Below are positions 8,515 through 17,931 of a DNA stretch of 64,000 nt, one piece after another (the first letter of the stretch is position 1; every line of letters begins with the position of its first letter). A model generated the notes under the pieces. That model ran no database searches and was not told the origin of the DNA. It saw only the letters and a program-made list of their open reading frames with translations. The stretch comes from Arthrobacter sp. FW306-2-2C-D06B (lineage in GTDB: Bacteria; Actinomycetota; Actinomycetes; Actinomycetales; Micrococcaceae). The position numbers and the translations under genes were made by a program. The stretch is taken from assembly GCF_021789175.1 (NCBI RefSeq), contig NZ_CP084560.1:3348001-3412000 (forward strand), given 5' to 3'.

Positions 8515-8735
8515 GCCGACTAAAAGCCCATCGGCAAGACCCAGCAGCACGGCTTCCACACCAACCGCCGACAAACGTAGATCCCGGAGCGCCCGGGTTC
8601 CGGCGGCCCGCCGCGTCTTTTCTGTGGACGGCTGGGCGCCAGCGGAGGAGCGCCGACCGGCTAGAAATCGGCTCGACTGGTTTGTTTCGCAAGAGCAGTG
8701 CCCCTAGCGTCTCAAACACGGACAGGGGACCTATC

Positions 8736-9765
8736 ATGACTGATCAAATAGAGCGCAGCTCCGCCAAGCTCTGGAATCGCGACTTCAGCACACTGTGGTG
8801 GAGCGAAGCCGTATCGATCTTCGGAAGCCAGCTCACCCTGTTCGCGATTCCCATCGTGGCGCTCCAGATCCTTGACTCTTCCGCCTCGGACGTCGCGTGG
8901 ATCAACACGTCAGCAGGACTGGGAACCGTGGTCTTTCTCGGACTGCTTGGACCCTGGACCGACAAGGCGCAGGACGCGGTTCATGTCCCTGATGTCGGGA
9001 CTTCGAGCACTGGTCCTCAGCGCGATGTCGGATGCGCTCACTTACCTGGTGTCAGCGCTGGCGGTTGGCCGGATCCGGGAAGAGCGACAGGCGCCACCGG
9101 AGACTTTCACTTTCAGGGGATATTTCTTGTCGCTGGGTTCAGGATTCGCAATTCTCGTACGGGATCGCGTGATGTGGCCAGTCACCTTGTCGATTGCCCA
9201 TTTCAACCTATTCACCACGGCGATCCAGTCGGTCTATGTCACACATGCACTGCGGACTGGATCCATGACGCCAGCCGAGATCGGAATCGCTGGAGCTATC
9301 GGTGGAATCATCGGCCTGCTCTCCATGATGGCCGCACCCTGGGTCTGGGACAGCTTTCAGCCTGTCCGGGCACTCATGGCAACCTTCATGCTCCCAGCTC
9401 TCGCAGGCCTCGGCATGCTTTTACTCACGCCCGGACAAGATGTCGCGAACGTACTTCTCCTCGGGCTTTCGCTCGGTTTCTGGGCGTCTTGCGTGATGGT
9501 CAACATCACCGGAACCGAAACACTCAAACAGCTTCTTATTCCCCACGAAGCCCTCGGAAGATTCTCATCCGCCAGCAGGGTCCTCACGTGGGGTATCGAC
9601 CCGATCGGCGCTGCTCTGGCCGGTGTTCTGGCCCTGTTCCTTCCGACCGGTGCCGTACTCGCCGCGGCGAGCTCCGGCGTCGTGATTTCGGCTTGCTGGA
9701 TTGCCGCCTCCGGTGCCGTTCGAGAATTGCCGCTCCTATCCGCGATCGGCAAGGGCTCGGACTGA
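8736..9765 (+). pseudogene. Broken MFS transporter (frameshift plus internal deletion)
   Basis: The start is well formed (AGGGGACC before ATG at 8736). The first frame encodes an MFS N-terminus (WNRDFSTLWWSEAVSIFG, then FLGLLGPWTDKAQ, the loop 2-3 motif). Just after 8965 the transporter reading moves to another frame: RFMSLMSGLRALVLSAM is followed directly by SDALTYLVSALAVGRIREE, which in MFS_3-type exporters belongs to helix 6. Helices between these points, roughly 70-80 residues, are missing. From there the C-terminal half is intact to the TGA at 9765. With both a frameshift and a deletion, a sequencing error alone is unlikely. The ancestor probably resembled drug or siderophore exporters. 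Confidence 0.85.
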
Positions 9766-9772
9766 GCCGTCG

Positions 9773-11236
9773 TCAGGCCGGCGCTCCCTCCGTCTGGGCA
9801 GTGATCGGGGCAGCTATGTCTTCCAGCGACCGTCTTGCGGCCTCAACTCCGAACACGATCTCGACGACGCCGGCGGCGACCATCAGCACGGCGCCGATGA
9901 CATAGCCGAAGGCCACGGACTGGATTCCCTCTCCAACGAACCTACCGAACAGGATGGGGCCGATGATGCCACCCAGTCCGGTGCCCACGGCGTAAAAGAA
10001 CGCGATGGCCATGGCCCGAGTCTCCATTGGGAAGATTTCGCTCACTGTCAGATACGCAGAGCTGGCGCCGGCGGAAGCGAAGAAGAAGATCACCATCCAG
10101 CAGGCGGTGAGCCAGAAAGCATCAAGCGCTCCGCTGGCGAAGACGAATGCCGTGACGGCAAGCAGGACACCTGACGCGATGTAAGTGCCGGAGATCATCG
10201 TGCGGCGCCCGACGCTGTCGAAGAAGCGGCCCAAGACGAGCGGGCCAAGGAAATTACCGACGGCGATCGGAACCAGCGTCCATGGGGCAAGGTCGCTGGG
10301 GACGTTCAGCAATTTTGTCAGCACAAGCGCGTAAGTGAAGAAAACTGCGTTGTAGAGAAACGCCTGGCCAATGAAGAGCGACAGGCCCAGGACGACCCGC
10401 TTTGGGTAGCGCTGGACCGCCGTCTTGATGATGACACCGAAGCCGATTGATTTGCGCTGACGGACCTTGAGCGTCTCGTGGACATCAGACAGCTTCTCCC
10501 CCGTGGCCTCCTCCACGTCGTCCTCGATCTTGCGGACGAGCTGATCCGCCTCTTTGTCCCGCCCGTGGATGAACATCCAACGGGGCGATTCGGGCACGTT
10601 GCGCCGCACGAGCAGGATCAGCAGGCCGAGAAAGGCTCCCAGCCCGAATGCGAGACGCCACCCGATGCCGGGCGCGAAGAAGGCTGGATTGAGCAGTAGA
10701 ACCGAGAGAGAGGCGCCGAAGGCGGTCCCCAGCCAGAAAGAGCCGTTGATGGCCAAATCCACGATGCCGCGACGTGCGGCCGGGATGAGCTCGTCTATCG
10801 CCGAATTGATCGCAGCGTATTCCCCGCCAATGCCCGCTCCGGTGAAGAAGCGGCAAATGAAGAACCACATCGGGTTGAGGGAGAACGCCGTGGCTACGGT
10901 GGCAAGCAGATACAGCCCGAGGGTGAGCAGGAAGAGCTTCTTTCTCCCGAACCTGTCCGTGAGATGCCCAAAAACGAGGGCCCCGACGCAGGCGCCGGAT
11001 ACATAGACCGCGGCGGCCACGCCGATGTCCGCCGTGGACATGCCAAGACCGCCATTCGGCTGCGTGAGGCTGTCACCGATCGCCCCAACGATGGTGACCT
11101 CGAGTCCGTCCAGGATCCAGACGGTGCCGAGACCGATGACGATCATCCAATGCCATCTGGACCAAGGGAGGCGATCCATTCGGCCGGGGATGTTCGTTTC
11201 GATGACGTCGCGTGTTGCACCTCTCACTGCTGACAT
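9773..11236 (-). CDS. MFS transporter, sugar/metabolite:H+ symporter type
   Basis: Twelve-helix permease of 487 residues. I start at the ATG at 11236, which is preceded by AAGGAGGAGG; the frame runs on upstream to 11395 but that part has no transporter character. The loop 2-3 motif is [11 protein letters not shown], with [17 protein letters not shown] in helix 4, ESPRW in the central loop and [10 protein letters not shown] in the second half, all typical of the sugar-porter / aromatic-acid symporter group. The gene is divergent from gntK and convergent with the broken MFS gene. The substrate is unknown. Confidence 0.88.
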   Translation of the reverse strand: MSAVRGATRDVIETNIPGRMDRLPWSRWHWMIVIGLGTVWILDGLEVTIVGAIGDSLTQPNGGLGMSTADIGVAAAVYVSGACVGALVFGHLTDRFGRKKLFLLTLGLYLLATVATAFSLNPMWFFICRFFTGAGIGGEYAAINSAIDELIPAARRGIVDLAINGSFWLGTAFGASLSVLLLNPAFFAPGIGWRLAFGLGAFLGLLILLVRRNVPESPRWMFIHGRDKEADQLVRKIEDDVEEATGEKLSDVHETLKVRQRKSIGFGVIIKTAVQRYPKRVVLGLSLFIGQAFLYNAVFFTYALVLTKLLNVPSDLAPWTLVPIAVGNFLGPLVLGRFFDSVGRRTMISGTYIASGVLLAVTAFVFASGALDAFWLTACWMVIFFFASAGASSAYLTVSEIFPMETRAMAIAFFYAVGTGLGGIIGPILFGRFVGEGIQSVAFGYVIGAVLMVAAGVVEIVFGVEAARRSLEDIAAPITAQTEGAPA

Positions 11237-11361
11237 GACCCTCCTCCTTGAGTAGATCATCAGTATGCTTTGTATATGCCGTTGACGGAAGCATTTCCGG
11301 CGCTGGCCGCCAAGAGAGCCGCTGCGATTCGCTATGGCACAGAGGCCCACGTGCTGCCAAG

Positions 11362-11934
11362 ATGGGCACCATGGACCCTCTTGACATGGCGACACCCCCT
11401 CTGGCCGAACCGGTTGTGCTGGTTGTCATGGGCGTTTCGGGCTCCGGCAAGTCCACGGTTGCCGCTCTCTTGGCGGGTCGGCTCGGCTGGGCCTTCGAGG
11501 AAGGCGATGCCTTGCATCCCCAAACAAACATCGACAAGATGGCTGCGGGACATCCGCTCACGGATGAGGACAGATATCCCTGGCTGGAGAAGGTCGCCGA
11601 GTGGGTCGACCGGAGGCTGGATCAGGGGGAAAACGGCGTCATCACTTGTTCGGCGCTCAAACGGTCATACAGAAACATCATCAATCGCCGGGGTTCAGGC
11701 GTCGTCTTCGTTTTTCTGTCCGGGACGCCCGAGACCATCAGCGCACGGCTTGCCGAACGCCACGGCCATTTCATGCCCGCCAGTATGTTGGGGAGTCAGT
11801 TCGCGGACCTTGAGGAACTGTCCCCGGGTGAGCCGGGAATCCGGATCGACGTTGGCCCGGCTCCAGGTGTGATTGCCCAACAAATCATGGACAAGTTCGG
11901 CCTGCGGCCGAGCGGAACAGGACGAGAACCATGA
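11362..11934 (+). CDS. gntK: Gluconokinase
   Basis: Phosphorylates D-gluconate with ATP to 6-phosphogluconate for the pentose-phosphate pathway. It has the P-loop [10 protein letters not shown], then [31 protein letters not shown] and [12 protein letters not shown], all signatures of the thermoresistant gluconokinase family (the longer ones quoted from neighbouring stretches). The start is uncertain: ATGs at 11362, 11371 and 11385 are in frame and none has a clear ribosome site; the conserved part begins after 11385. Its TGA overlaps the gntP start as ATGA, so the two form an operon for gluconate use. Confidence 0.93.
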   Translation: MGTMDPLDMATPPLAEPVVLVVMGVSGSGKSTVAALLAGRLGWAFEEGDALHPQTNIDKMAAGHPLTDEDRYPWLEKVAEWVDRRLDQGENGVITCSALKRSYRNIINRRGSGVVFVFLSGTPETISARLAERHGHFMPASMLGSQFADLEELSPGEPGIRIDVGPAPGVIAQQIMDKFGLRPSGTGREP

Positions 11935-13442
11935 ACGGAATCTCCATCCTCAGCAGGCCTCTTGCCGGGGTCGCCACGGACGCCACCACTGACGCGATGC
12001 ATCAACCGTGGACCGGCCATGACACACAAGTACTTGTGGTGGCGGCCATTGGCATCGCGATAGTCGTGTTGCTGATCGTCTGGGCAAAGATGCACGCTTT
12101 CCTGGCTTTGAGCATCGGGGCCCTCTTCGTCGGCATCGCCTCAGGTATCGCCTTGGACAAGGTGACCACTTCCTACGAAAACGGCGTCGGCGGCGTGCTG
12201 GGGTACGTCGGTGTGCTCATCGCTTTGGGAGCTATGCTGGGCAAGCTGTTGGCCGATTCCGGCGGCGCGGACAAGATCGTGGACACGCTTCTCCATGGTC
12301 GGCCCGCAACGCTGCCTTGGAAGATGGCTCTCATCGCCGGCATCATCGGCATCCCCATGTTCTTCGAGATCGGGCTCGTGCTACTCATTCCCGTGGTGAT
12401 GCTCGCTGTGCACCGCTCCAAGGGCCCGGCAATGCGTCTTGGCATTCCGGCTCTGGCCGGCTTGTCGGTGCTCCACGGGTTCATCCCGCCGCATCCGGGC
12501 CCGTTGGCCGCGATCGGCATCCTGCACGCCAATGTCGGTGTGACTCTTGCCTTTGGCCTGCTAATAGCCATTCCGACCGTGATCATCGCAGGTCCCCTCT
12601 TTGGCCGTCTCGCCGCACGGATCGTGCCGATCGGAGCCGCAGGCGCTGGCCTCGCCGTTACCGTTGGAGCCGGCGAGAACGCCGAGACGGCCAGATCGCA
12701 AGGCCCCGGCGCGAAAGCCGCCAGTTCACACGGCGACGCGCCGGTAGGCAAGGCGCAGGATCCGCAAGCAACGCGCAGCCCGTCCTTTGCTTGGACCTTG
12801 GTGACCCTGTTGTCGCCGTTGGTGCTCATGCTGATCAAAGCCGGGGCAGACATTTGGATGGACAAGAGCGCCGCGCTCCGTCCTTTCCTGGACTTCATTG
12901 GCGATCCGGTCTTTGCCCTGCTCGTGGCCGTGCTTCTGGCAATGGTGACATTCGGTACACGGGTCGGCTTCTCGGCCTCCATCCTGACGAAGAAGATCGG
13001 CGAGAGCCTGTTGCCGATTGTCGGGGTCATGCTTATCGTCGGCGCCGGGGGCGGCTTCAAGCAGGTACTCGTCGACGGCGGTACCGGAACCGCGATCGCC
13101 AAGATCGCGGTAGCTGCCAGCCTGTCGGCCCTGGTGCTGGGCTGGATCATCGCAGTGCTGATTCGCCTCGCCACTGGCTCCGCGACTGTTGCCACAGTGA
13201 CAGCCGCTGGCATCATCGCGCCGCTGGCAACCGGCTTGTCGCCGGCTCAGCTAGCGCTGGTAGTGCTCGCCATCGGTGCAGGATCGCTGTTCTTCTCCCA
13301 TGTCAACGATGCGGGCTTCTGGCTGGTCAAGGAATACTTCGGACTAACAGTAGGCCAGACGATCAAGACCTGGTCGGTTATGGAAACCATAATTTCCGTG
13401 GTGGGATTCGGATTCACCCTGCTGCTATCGGTTTTCGTCTAG
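11931..13442 (+). CDS. gntP: Gluconate permease, GntP family
   Basis: Inner-membrane gluconate:H+ symporter of 503 residues with about 12-14 hydrophobic segments. Family hallmarks are MFFEIGLVLLIPVV, LHGFIPPHPGPLAAIG, GGGFKQVLVDGGTG, GSATVATVTAAGIIAPL and FSHVNDAGFWLVKEYFG. A hydrophilic loop near residues 245-285 separates two hydrophobic halves. The ATG overlaps the gntK stop by 4 bp, so uptake and phosphorylation are translationally coupled. It is convergent with the gene at 13455 with only 12 bp between. Confidence 0.95.
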   Translation: MNGISILSRPLAGVATDATTDAMHQPWTGHDTQVLVVAAIGIAIVVLLIVWAKMHAFLALSIGALFVGIASGIALDKVTTSYENGVGGVLGYVGVLIALGAMLGKLLADSGGADKIVDTLLHGRPATLPWKMALIAGIIGIPMFFEIGLVLLIPVVMLAVHRSKGPAMRLGIPALAGLSVLHGFIPPHPGPLAAIGILHANVGVTLAFGLLIAIPTVIIAGPLFGRLAARIVPIGAAGAGLAVTVGAGENAETARSQGPGAKAASSHGDAPVGKAQDPQATRSPSFAWTLVTLLSPLVLMLIKAGADIWMDKSAALRPFLDFIGDPVFALLVAVLLAMVTFGTRVGFSASILTKKIGESLLPIVGVMLIVGAGGGFKQVLVDGGTGTAIAKIAVAASLSALVLGWIIAVLIRLATGSATVATVTAAGIIAPLATGLSPAQLALVVLAIGAGSLFFSHVNDAGFWLVKEYFGLTVGQTIKTWSVMETIISVVGFGFTLLLSVFV

Positions 13443-13454
13443 CCAGGACGAGCC

Positions 13455-14099
13455 CTAGAGGGCGGCACGCGCCTCGTCGGCGCTCAGAAGCCTTCCACCC
13501 AGCCCGCCATTCTGGTGAAGGTCGCCCCGCATCAGCTCGAGCCTGCCGGCCGCCCCGATTCCCCCGGCCTTGACCGGATCGAAACCAGCTGCGCTAATGA
13601 GCCTTTCCACCGTTTCGGCCGCCGCGTCGTCGTCGGTTGCGTAAAACAGAACGGCCCGCCCGGATGGCCGGTTGGCTGCCGAACCCAGCGCGTCGGCACC
13701 TAACGTACCGAAGGCCTTCACGAAATGCGCGCCGTCAGGGAGCAGGCCTGCCACGATCGAGGCTGCTGATTGGCCCTCCGGCAGCGTAGTGGTGTAGCCC
13801 CCCTGGCCGTCAGGGCCGATCGGGTTGGTCGGGTCGATTACCACCTTGCCGACCAGCGCCTCCGACAATTGGGAGATGAGTTCCTTCTCAGTGTCCAGCC
13901 ATACGGCCATCAGGACGGCATCAGCTTGTGACACGGCCTCGGCGACGCTCGCCGATCTAGCCAATGCACCCAGCTCAGCGGCCAACGATTCAGCATGGGA
14001 TTGATCGCGGGCCGCCAAGACGACCGGCTCGCCGCCCTGAACAAGATGGCGGGCGACGCTGGACCCGACGTTGCCGATTCCGATAATTGCAGTTGTCAC
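13455..14099 (-). CDS. NADP oxidoreductase, coenzyme F420-dependent type (NPDR-like)
   Basis: A 214-residue Rossmann-fold protein. The dinucleotide motif AIIGIGNVGSSVARHL follows directly after the GTG start at 14099, which has GGAGG five bases upstream; longer in-frame starts lack a site. DPTNPIGPDGQGGYTT and FVKAFGTLGADAL match the F420-dependent NADP reductase-like family, which in actinobacteria includes many enzymes of unknown substrate. It is monocistronic and convergent with gntP. Confidence 0.85.
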   Translation of the reverse strand: MTTAIIGIGNVGSSVARHLVQGGEPVVLAARDQSHAESLAAELGALARSASVAEAVSQADAVLMAVWLDTEKELISQLSEALVGKVVIDPTNPIGPDGQGGYTTTLPEGQSAASIVAGLLPDGAHFVKAFGTLGADALGSAANRPSGRAVLFYATDDDAAAETVERLISAAGFDPVKAGGIGAAGRLELMRGDLHQNGGLGGRLLSADEARAAL

Positions 14100-14222
14100 G
14101 TCAACCTCCGGATGATGGTGGTGGAGAGTCTGCCCTCTTCCGATAGTACGCGTGGCGCTAGTTGCCAACCATAGGCTGTTTATCAGCGCCCGGACTGGAA
14201 CCAAAGACGATCAGCTGCAGCC

Positions 14223-15359
14223 TTATGCCGTCTCCGGGATGTCTGCGGGCCGGACGCTTCGCCGGATAATGCCCAACTGCTCTAGCTGGGCCGACATCCC
14301 TGCACCGTCGGGAGAATAGATCCAAGGGATCCCCGGAGTGGGTTGAGCTGCGGACTTCGACCGCCCGCCAGCGAGTACCGCTTCACTGGCGGAGAGCTGG
14401 CGGATCGCGATAGCCCTGACGTTCTGCGGATGGCGTTGGGCGAACTCTGCGTAGATGGCCTCGTCGTGCTGTCCGTCGTCGCCAACCAGCAGCCATTTGA
14501 TGCCCGGGAACTCCGATGCGAGACGTTCCAGGGAGGTCCGCTTGTGCTCCTGGCCGCTGCGGAACCAGCGGTCCGGGGTGGGACCCCAGTCGGTCAGGAG
14601 CTTGGGACCGGCGGGATACAAATTTCGGGACAGGAAGCGCGACAGCGTCGGAGCGACGTTCCAAGCGCCCGTCGACAGGTACACCACCGGGGCCGAGGGC
14701 ACCGTCCTTACGATCCGCTCGTACAGCACAGCCATGCCCGGCGTCGGGGTCCTCGCGTGTTCGTCGAGTACGAACGTGTTCCAGGCGGCTAGGAATGGAC
14801 GAGGCAGCGCCGTGACCATCACGGTGTCATCAATGTCGGAGACGACGCCGAAGTCTGTGTCGTCCGCGATGATTTGCACCGGGGCTTCCACGATCCTGGA
14901 TCCGCCGGATTCAATGGTGATTGTGTGCCAGCCGGCGTCGAGGGCTACGGGGATACGCGCGTCGACGACGCCGCCGCGGTCGGCTTCGACGTCATGGACA
15001 GTGCCTGCGATCGTCACCCGCACGGCGGCGTGTGCCACGGGCGCACTCGTGAAATTGCGCCAGCCGCGCATGCCGTCCTGCAGCGGTTTGAGCGCACCTG
15101 CCTGATCACCACTCCCGCTGTCCCGCGGTTGACTGCGGACAATGCGCGCCAACACCCGCACCCAGGAAGTGGTGCCGTACCCGGTGTACGGGATGACGGT
15201 CTCCACCCGACCGCGACGGATCGCGAGGCGCGTCTGGAACCTGAGCCAGCCGTCGTCGAGCCTGAGGGCGAAGTGGCGGCCCGCGCCGCTGGACGGCGTC
15301 GGGCCCCCGCTGTCAACGCTGTCGGACAGAGCGAGTGGCTTCACGTAACGGGGGCACAT
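14223..15359 (-). CDS. App1-like phosphatidate phosphatase domain protein (DUF2183)
   Basis: About 378 residues from the ATG at 15359; the start is tentative since no strong ribosome site is seen. The C-terminal half carries the App1/DUF2183 domain, a HAD-like fold: FGVVSDIDDTVMVTALPR holds the DxDDT nucleophile motif, VYLSTGAWNV the second motif, and KWLLVGDDGQHDEAIY the acidic motif. Family members dephosphorylate phosphatidate in yeast; bacterial roles are not established. The gene follows the APH-type kinase with a 43-bp gap and may be co-transcribed with it. Confidence 0.82.
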   Translation of the reverse strand: MCPRYVKPLALSDSVDSGGPTPSSGAGRHFALRLDDGWLRFQTRLAIRRGRVETVIPYTGYGTTSWVRVLARIVRSQPRDSGSGDQAGALKPLQDGMRGWRNFTSAPVAHAAVRVTIAGTVHDVEADRGGVVDARIPVALDAGWHTITIESGGSRIVEAPVQIIADDTDFGVVSDIDDTVMVTALPRPFLAAWNTFVLDEHARTPTPGMAVLYERIVRTVPSAPVVYLSTGAWNVAPTLSRFLSRNLYPAGPKLLTDWGPTPDRWFRSGQEHKRTSLERLASEFPGIKWLLVGDDGQHDEAIYAEFAQRHPQNVRAIAIRQLSASEAVLAGGRSKSAAQPTPGIPWIYSPDGAGMSAQLEQLGIIRRSVRPADIPETA

Positions 15360-15402
15360 GCGTTCAGTCTGACATGGCAGAAGATGACCGGCGGCATCCG
15401 TT

Positions 15403-16302
15403 CTACAACCCCAAGAGCGGATCCGTGAGCAGCCGATCAAGTGTGCTCCGTCCAAGTGCGCTCATTGTGGGATTCGACTCGGCGTAGTACCAGACGAGCC
15501 CGATCGCTTGCTCATATGCCCAGGCGGCACCCCGCCTCCACTCCAGGTCCCCGATCCCGAGATTGATGCGGACAATGTCCCTCTGGCCGAAGTCGAGCAT
15601 GTGCCATGCGCCAACGAGATCGAGCGCGGGATCGGCAGGACCGAAGCCACCGGTGTCGAGGATGCCCGCGAGGCGACCGTCCCTGAGGATCACATTTCCG
15701 GGAATGAGATCCTTGTGGGACATCACATCGTCACCGTGACGAGGCAGCGATCTGAGCGATGCCCAGGCCCGGCGGAGCCGATCCACCGGCAAGAGCCCCT
15801 CGCTCTGTTGCAGGCAATGCGCGATCCACCGATCGTGCGCGGCCAACTCCCCGCCGCGGCCTTCGCCGGAGAACGAGCGACCCATTGTGTCCGCCTGCCG
15901 AAGGCTCGCGATGAGCGCCGCAAGGTCCACCGCGAAGGATGTCGACGCCGCGACCGAGGCAGGGGTCGCGATCTCGCCGTCGATCCACGTTTGGACAGAC
16001 CAGGGTAACGGGTACTCTCCGCTTGGCCCACCAATCGCAACAGGCAAAGGGGACGGCACGGTGCTCACTGCGGCGAACTCGCGCATTGCAGAGTGTTCCG
16101 CGAGAAGGACTTCGCGGACTTCGCGAACGTCACCGCCTTGCATTGGGAACCTGGCGGCGCACCCTGTTCCCACCCGGTACAGGTAATTGACCGTTCCGGC
16201 ACTCTCGACCGCGGTCACTTCCGATTCCGAGACCGAAGGAAACAGGCCCCGCACCAGGCGCACGGCTTCAGTTCGTCCGAGGCTGAGCTGGTTCTCATGC
16301 AT
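15403..16302 (-). CDS. Aminoglycoside phosphotransferase (APH) family protein
   Basis: Kinase-like fold protein of 299 residues. The catalytic loop is VMSHKDLIPGNVI (HxDxxxxN) and the metal-binding Asp is in GILDTGGFGPADPALDLVG, both in the C-terminal half. TVNYLYRVG with FPMQGGD is the degenerate nucleotide lobe. I prefer the ATG at 16302, five bases after GGGGGG, over a GTG at 16308 that abuts it. Family members phosphorylate aminoglycosides, macrolides or small metabolites; a resistance role cannot be claimed from sequence. Confidence 0.83.
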   Translation of the reverse strand: MHENQLSLGRTEAVRLVRGLFPSVSESEVTAVESAGTVNYLYRVGTGCAARFPMQGGDVREVREVLLAEHSAMREFAAVSTVPSPLPVAIGGPSGEYPLPWSVQTWIDGEIATPASVAASTSFAVDLAALIASLRQADTMGRSFSGEGRGGELAAHDRWIAHCLQQSEGLLPVDRLRRAWASLRSLPRHGDDVMSHKDLIPGNVILRDGRLAGILDTGGFGPADPALDLVGAWHMLDFGQRDIVRINLGIGDLEWRRGAAWAYEQAIGLVWYYAESNPTMSALGRSTLDRLLTDPLLGL

Positions 16303-16400
16303 GGTCACCCCCCAAGCCTACGCACGGGCCGTACCAGCCAATCGGCAGGCTTGATAGGCTCCGTCTTGGGCCGTGAAACGAACACTTTGGAGGCTTTCCC

Positions 16401-16841
16401 ATGTCGCGCATCATGCGGTTCGACCACGTCGGTGTCACCGTTCAAGACCTTGACCACGTGACGGCGTTCTTCGTTGGGCTCGGCCTCGAGGTCGAGGGCC
16501 GGACCTTCGTGGAGGGCGAATTCATCGACACGGTCATAGCGATCCCCGATTCCCGCACGGAGATCGTCATGTTGCGGACACCGGACGGAGGAACAGGGGT
16601 CGAGCTATCCAGCTTCGTCCGGCCGGACCCCGAGCCGGGATCGCCTGCCGCCATGGCCAACGAACTAGGGCTGCGCAGCCTGTCCTTCGAAGTCGACGAT
16701 CTCCAGGCCCACGTCGACCGGCTTGCCGCCGAGGGATACGGGTTGGTCGGCGGCATCGGCCAGTACGAAGGAGCCTGGCGCATGGCCTACGTGCGAGGTC
16801 CAGAGGGAATCATCGTGTCCCTGGCTGAGCGGATCATCTGA
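16401..16841 (+). CDS. VOC (glyoxalase/bleomycin resistance-like) family protein
   Basis: A 146-residue vicinal-oxygen-chelate protein, made of two βαβββ modules. The first starts with MRFDHVGVTVQDLDHVTAFF (metal-ligand His at about residue 9), the second with LRSLSFEVDDLQAHVDRL and ends in YVRGPEGIIVSLAE, which carries the Glu ligand. GGAGG lies seven bases before the ATG. It is divergent from the APH-type gene across a 98-bp gap that must hold both promoters. The substrate is unknown. Confidence 0.85.
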   Translation: MSRIMRFDHVGVTVQDLDHVTAFFVGLGLEVEGRTFVEGEFIDTVIAIPDSRTEIVMLRTPDGGTGVELSSFVRPDPEPGSPAAMANELGLRSLSFEVDDLQAHVDRLAAEGYGLVGGIGQYEGAWRMAYVRGPEGIIVSLAERII

Positions 16842-16976
16842 CGCGAACCGGGCCGCGTCACGCCGAGCGGGTTTTCGGCGCCCCCGACGGACTGCGAGCC
16901 CGGGATTCCGGGGTTTCGGAGGAGTCCGGGCGCCAAAAAAGTGCGTGGCGTGACGCAGTTCCAAGAATGGGGAACG

Positions 16977-17020
16977 AAAAAGGCCCTCCGTCCCAGCGTT
17001 TCCGCAGGTCAAAGGGCCTT
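16977..17020 (-). terminator. Terminator after tRNA-Ala
   Basis: Arms AAGGCCCT and AGGGCCTT (around 16980-16987 and 17013-17020) enclose a 25-base loop, and on the minus strand the structure is followed by TTTTCG. It is 6 bp beyond the 3' end of the tRNA. Confidence 0.7.
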
Positions 17021-17025
17021 CCCTG

Positions 17026-17098
17026 TGGAGCTAAGGAGATTCGAACTCCTGACCTCTTCGATGCGAACGAAGCGCTCTACCAACTGAGCTATAGCCCC
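17026..17098 (-). tRNA. tRNA-Ala (anticodon CGC)
   Basis: A 73-nt cloverleaf folds by hand: 7-bp acceptor GGGGCTA/TAGCTCC with the G3-U70 wobble pair that identifies alanine tRNAs, D arm GCTC/GAGC, anticodon stem CTTCG/CGAAG with loop TTCGCAT (anticodon CGC, reading GCG), and T arm AGGAG/CTCCT around TTCGAAT. The discriminator base is A and the 3' CCA is not encoded. A terminator follows at 16977-17020. Confidence 0.97.
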
Positions 17099-17127
17099 TG
17101 GTCAACTGAACGTTGCCAGACCCTAGG

Positions 17128-17925
17128 CTACAAACTTTCTTCGCGCTTCGCCAACCAGGCCTCGAATCTCTCGGTTCCGATTCGCTGCTCCGGAATGAGA
17201 TTCAGCCCGCTCCGAAGATATTTGCCCATCGCTCCGGGCAGCGGCAGCTCCACGATCCGCCCATGTCCGGTAGATTTTCGCCAGATCCCAGCGAGGTCGC
17301 GCATCGTCCGGATCTCCGGCCCTCCGATGGTCCGGACCCGGTGCCGCTCTGGAGACGGCGCCCCGAGCGCCTCCGAAAGCAACTCGGACGCCACATCCGA
17401 CGGTGAAATCGTTTGAAAGCGTGCGCCCTTGAAGACCGGGATGAGGCGGACTTTCGCCCCGGCCTGGAACACCGCGGCCACGAGGCTGTGGAACTGGGTG
17501 GCCCGCACAACCACCGTCTCAAGCGCCGAATTCGCGTAGACCCGTTCTTTATCTGCTTTGGAGACGTAAAAGGCCGCGTTGCTCTGGTCGCAGTTGATGA
17601 TGGAGAGGAGAACCGCCTTGCGGACGCCGGCATCGGCCGCCGCGGCGAGCAGGCGCGCGCCGCCGTCGGCGAAATTCTTGCGGGCCTTCCCGAACTGCCC
17701 TTCCAAGCAATCAATCACGACGTCGGCCCCCTGCAGGGCTTCCGCCAGCCCGCTGCCTGTGGTGACGTCAGCCTGAAAGTAGCGGGCGCCGTCGTGATGG
17801 ACCGATGACGTACCCGACGGCGGGCGGCGGCTCAGCACCGTCACGCCTAGTCCGGCGTCGAGCGCCAAACGGACGACTTCACGGCCCACCTGTCCGGTGC
17901 CACCTGCGACGCAGACACTAGCCAA
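17128..17925 (-). CDS. NAD(P)-binding atypical SDR (NmrA-like)
   Basis: Rossmann-fold protein of 265 residues. VCVAGGTGQVGREVVRLAL is the GxxGxxG cofactor motif of atypical short-chain dehydrogenases; GADVVIDCLEGQFG and FYVSKADKERVYANS (in place of the classical YxxxK) follow. It must start at the TTG at 17925, since no ATG or GTG lies in frame before the cofactor motif, and the ribosome site is poor. It begins 6 bp after the membrane-protein gene, which suggests coupled translation. The substrate is unknown. Confidence 0.8.
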   Translation of the reverse strand: MASVCVAGGTGQVGREVVRLALDAGLGVTVLSRRPPSGTSSVHHDGARYFQADVTTGSGLAEALQGADVVIDCLEGQFGKARKNFADGGARLLAAAADAGVRKAVLLSIINCDQSNAAFYVSKADKERVYANSALETVVVRATQFHSLVAAVFQAGAKVRLIPVFKGARFQTISPSDVASELLSEALGAPSPERHRVRTIGGPEIRTMRDLAGIWRKSTGHGRIVELPLPGAMGKYLRSGLNLIPEQRIGTERFEAWLAKREESL

Positions 17926-17931
17926 GGGAGG

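Noticed and set aside
11240..11290. GntR-type operator in the gntK/MFS divergent gap
   Set aside because: GTATGCTTTGTATATG is loosely dyad-like, but too weak and without a GntR gene nearby.
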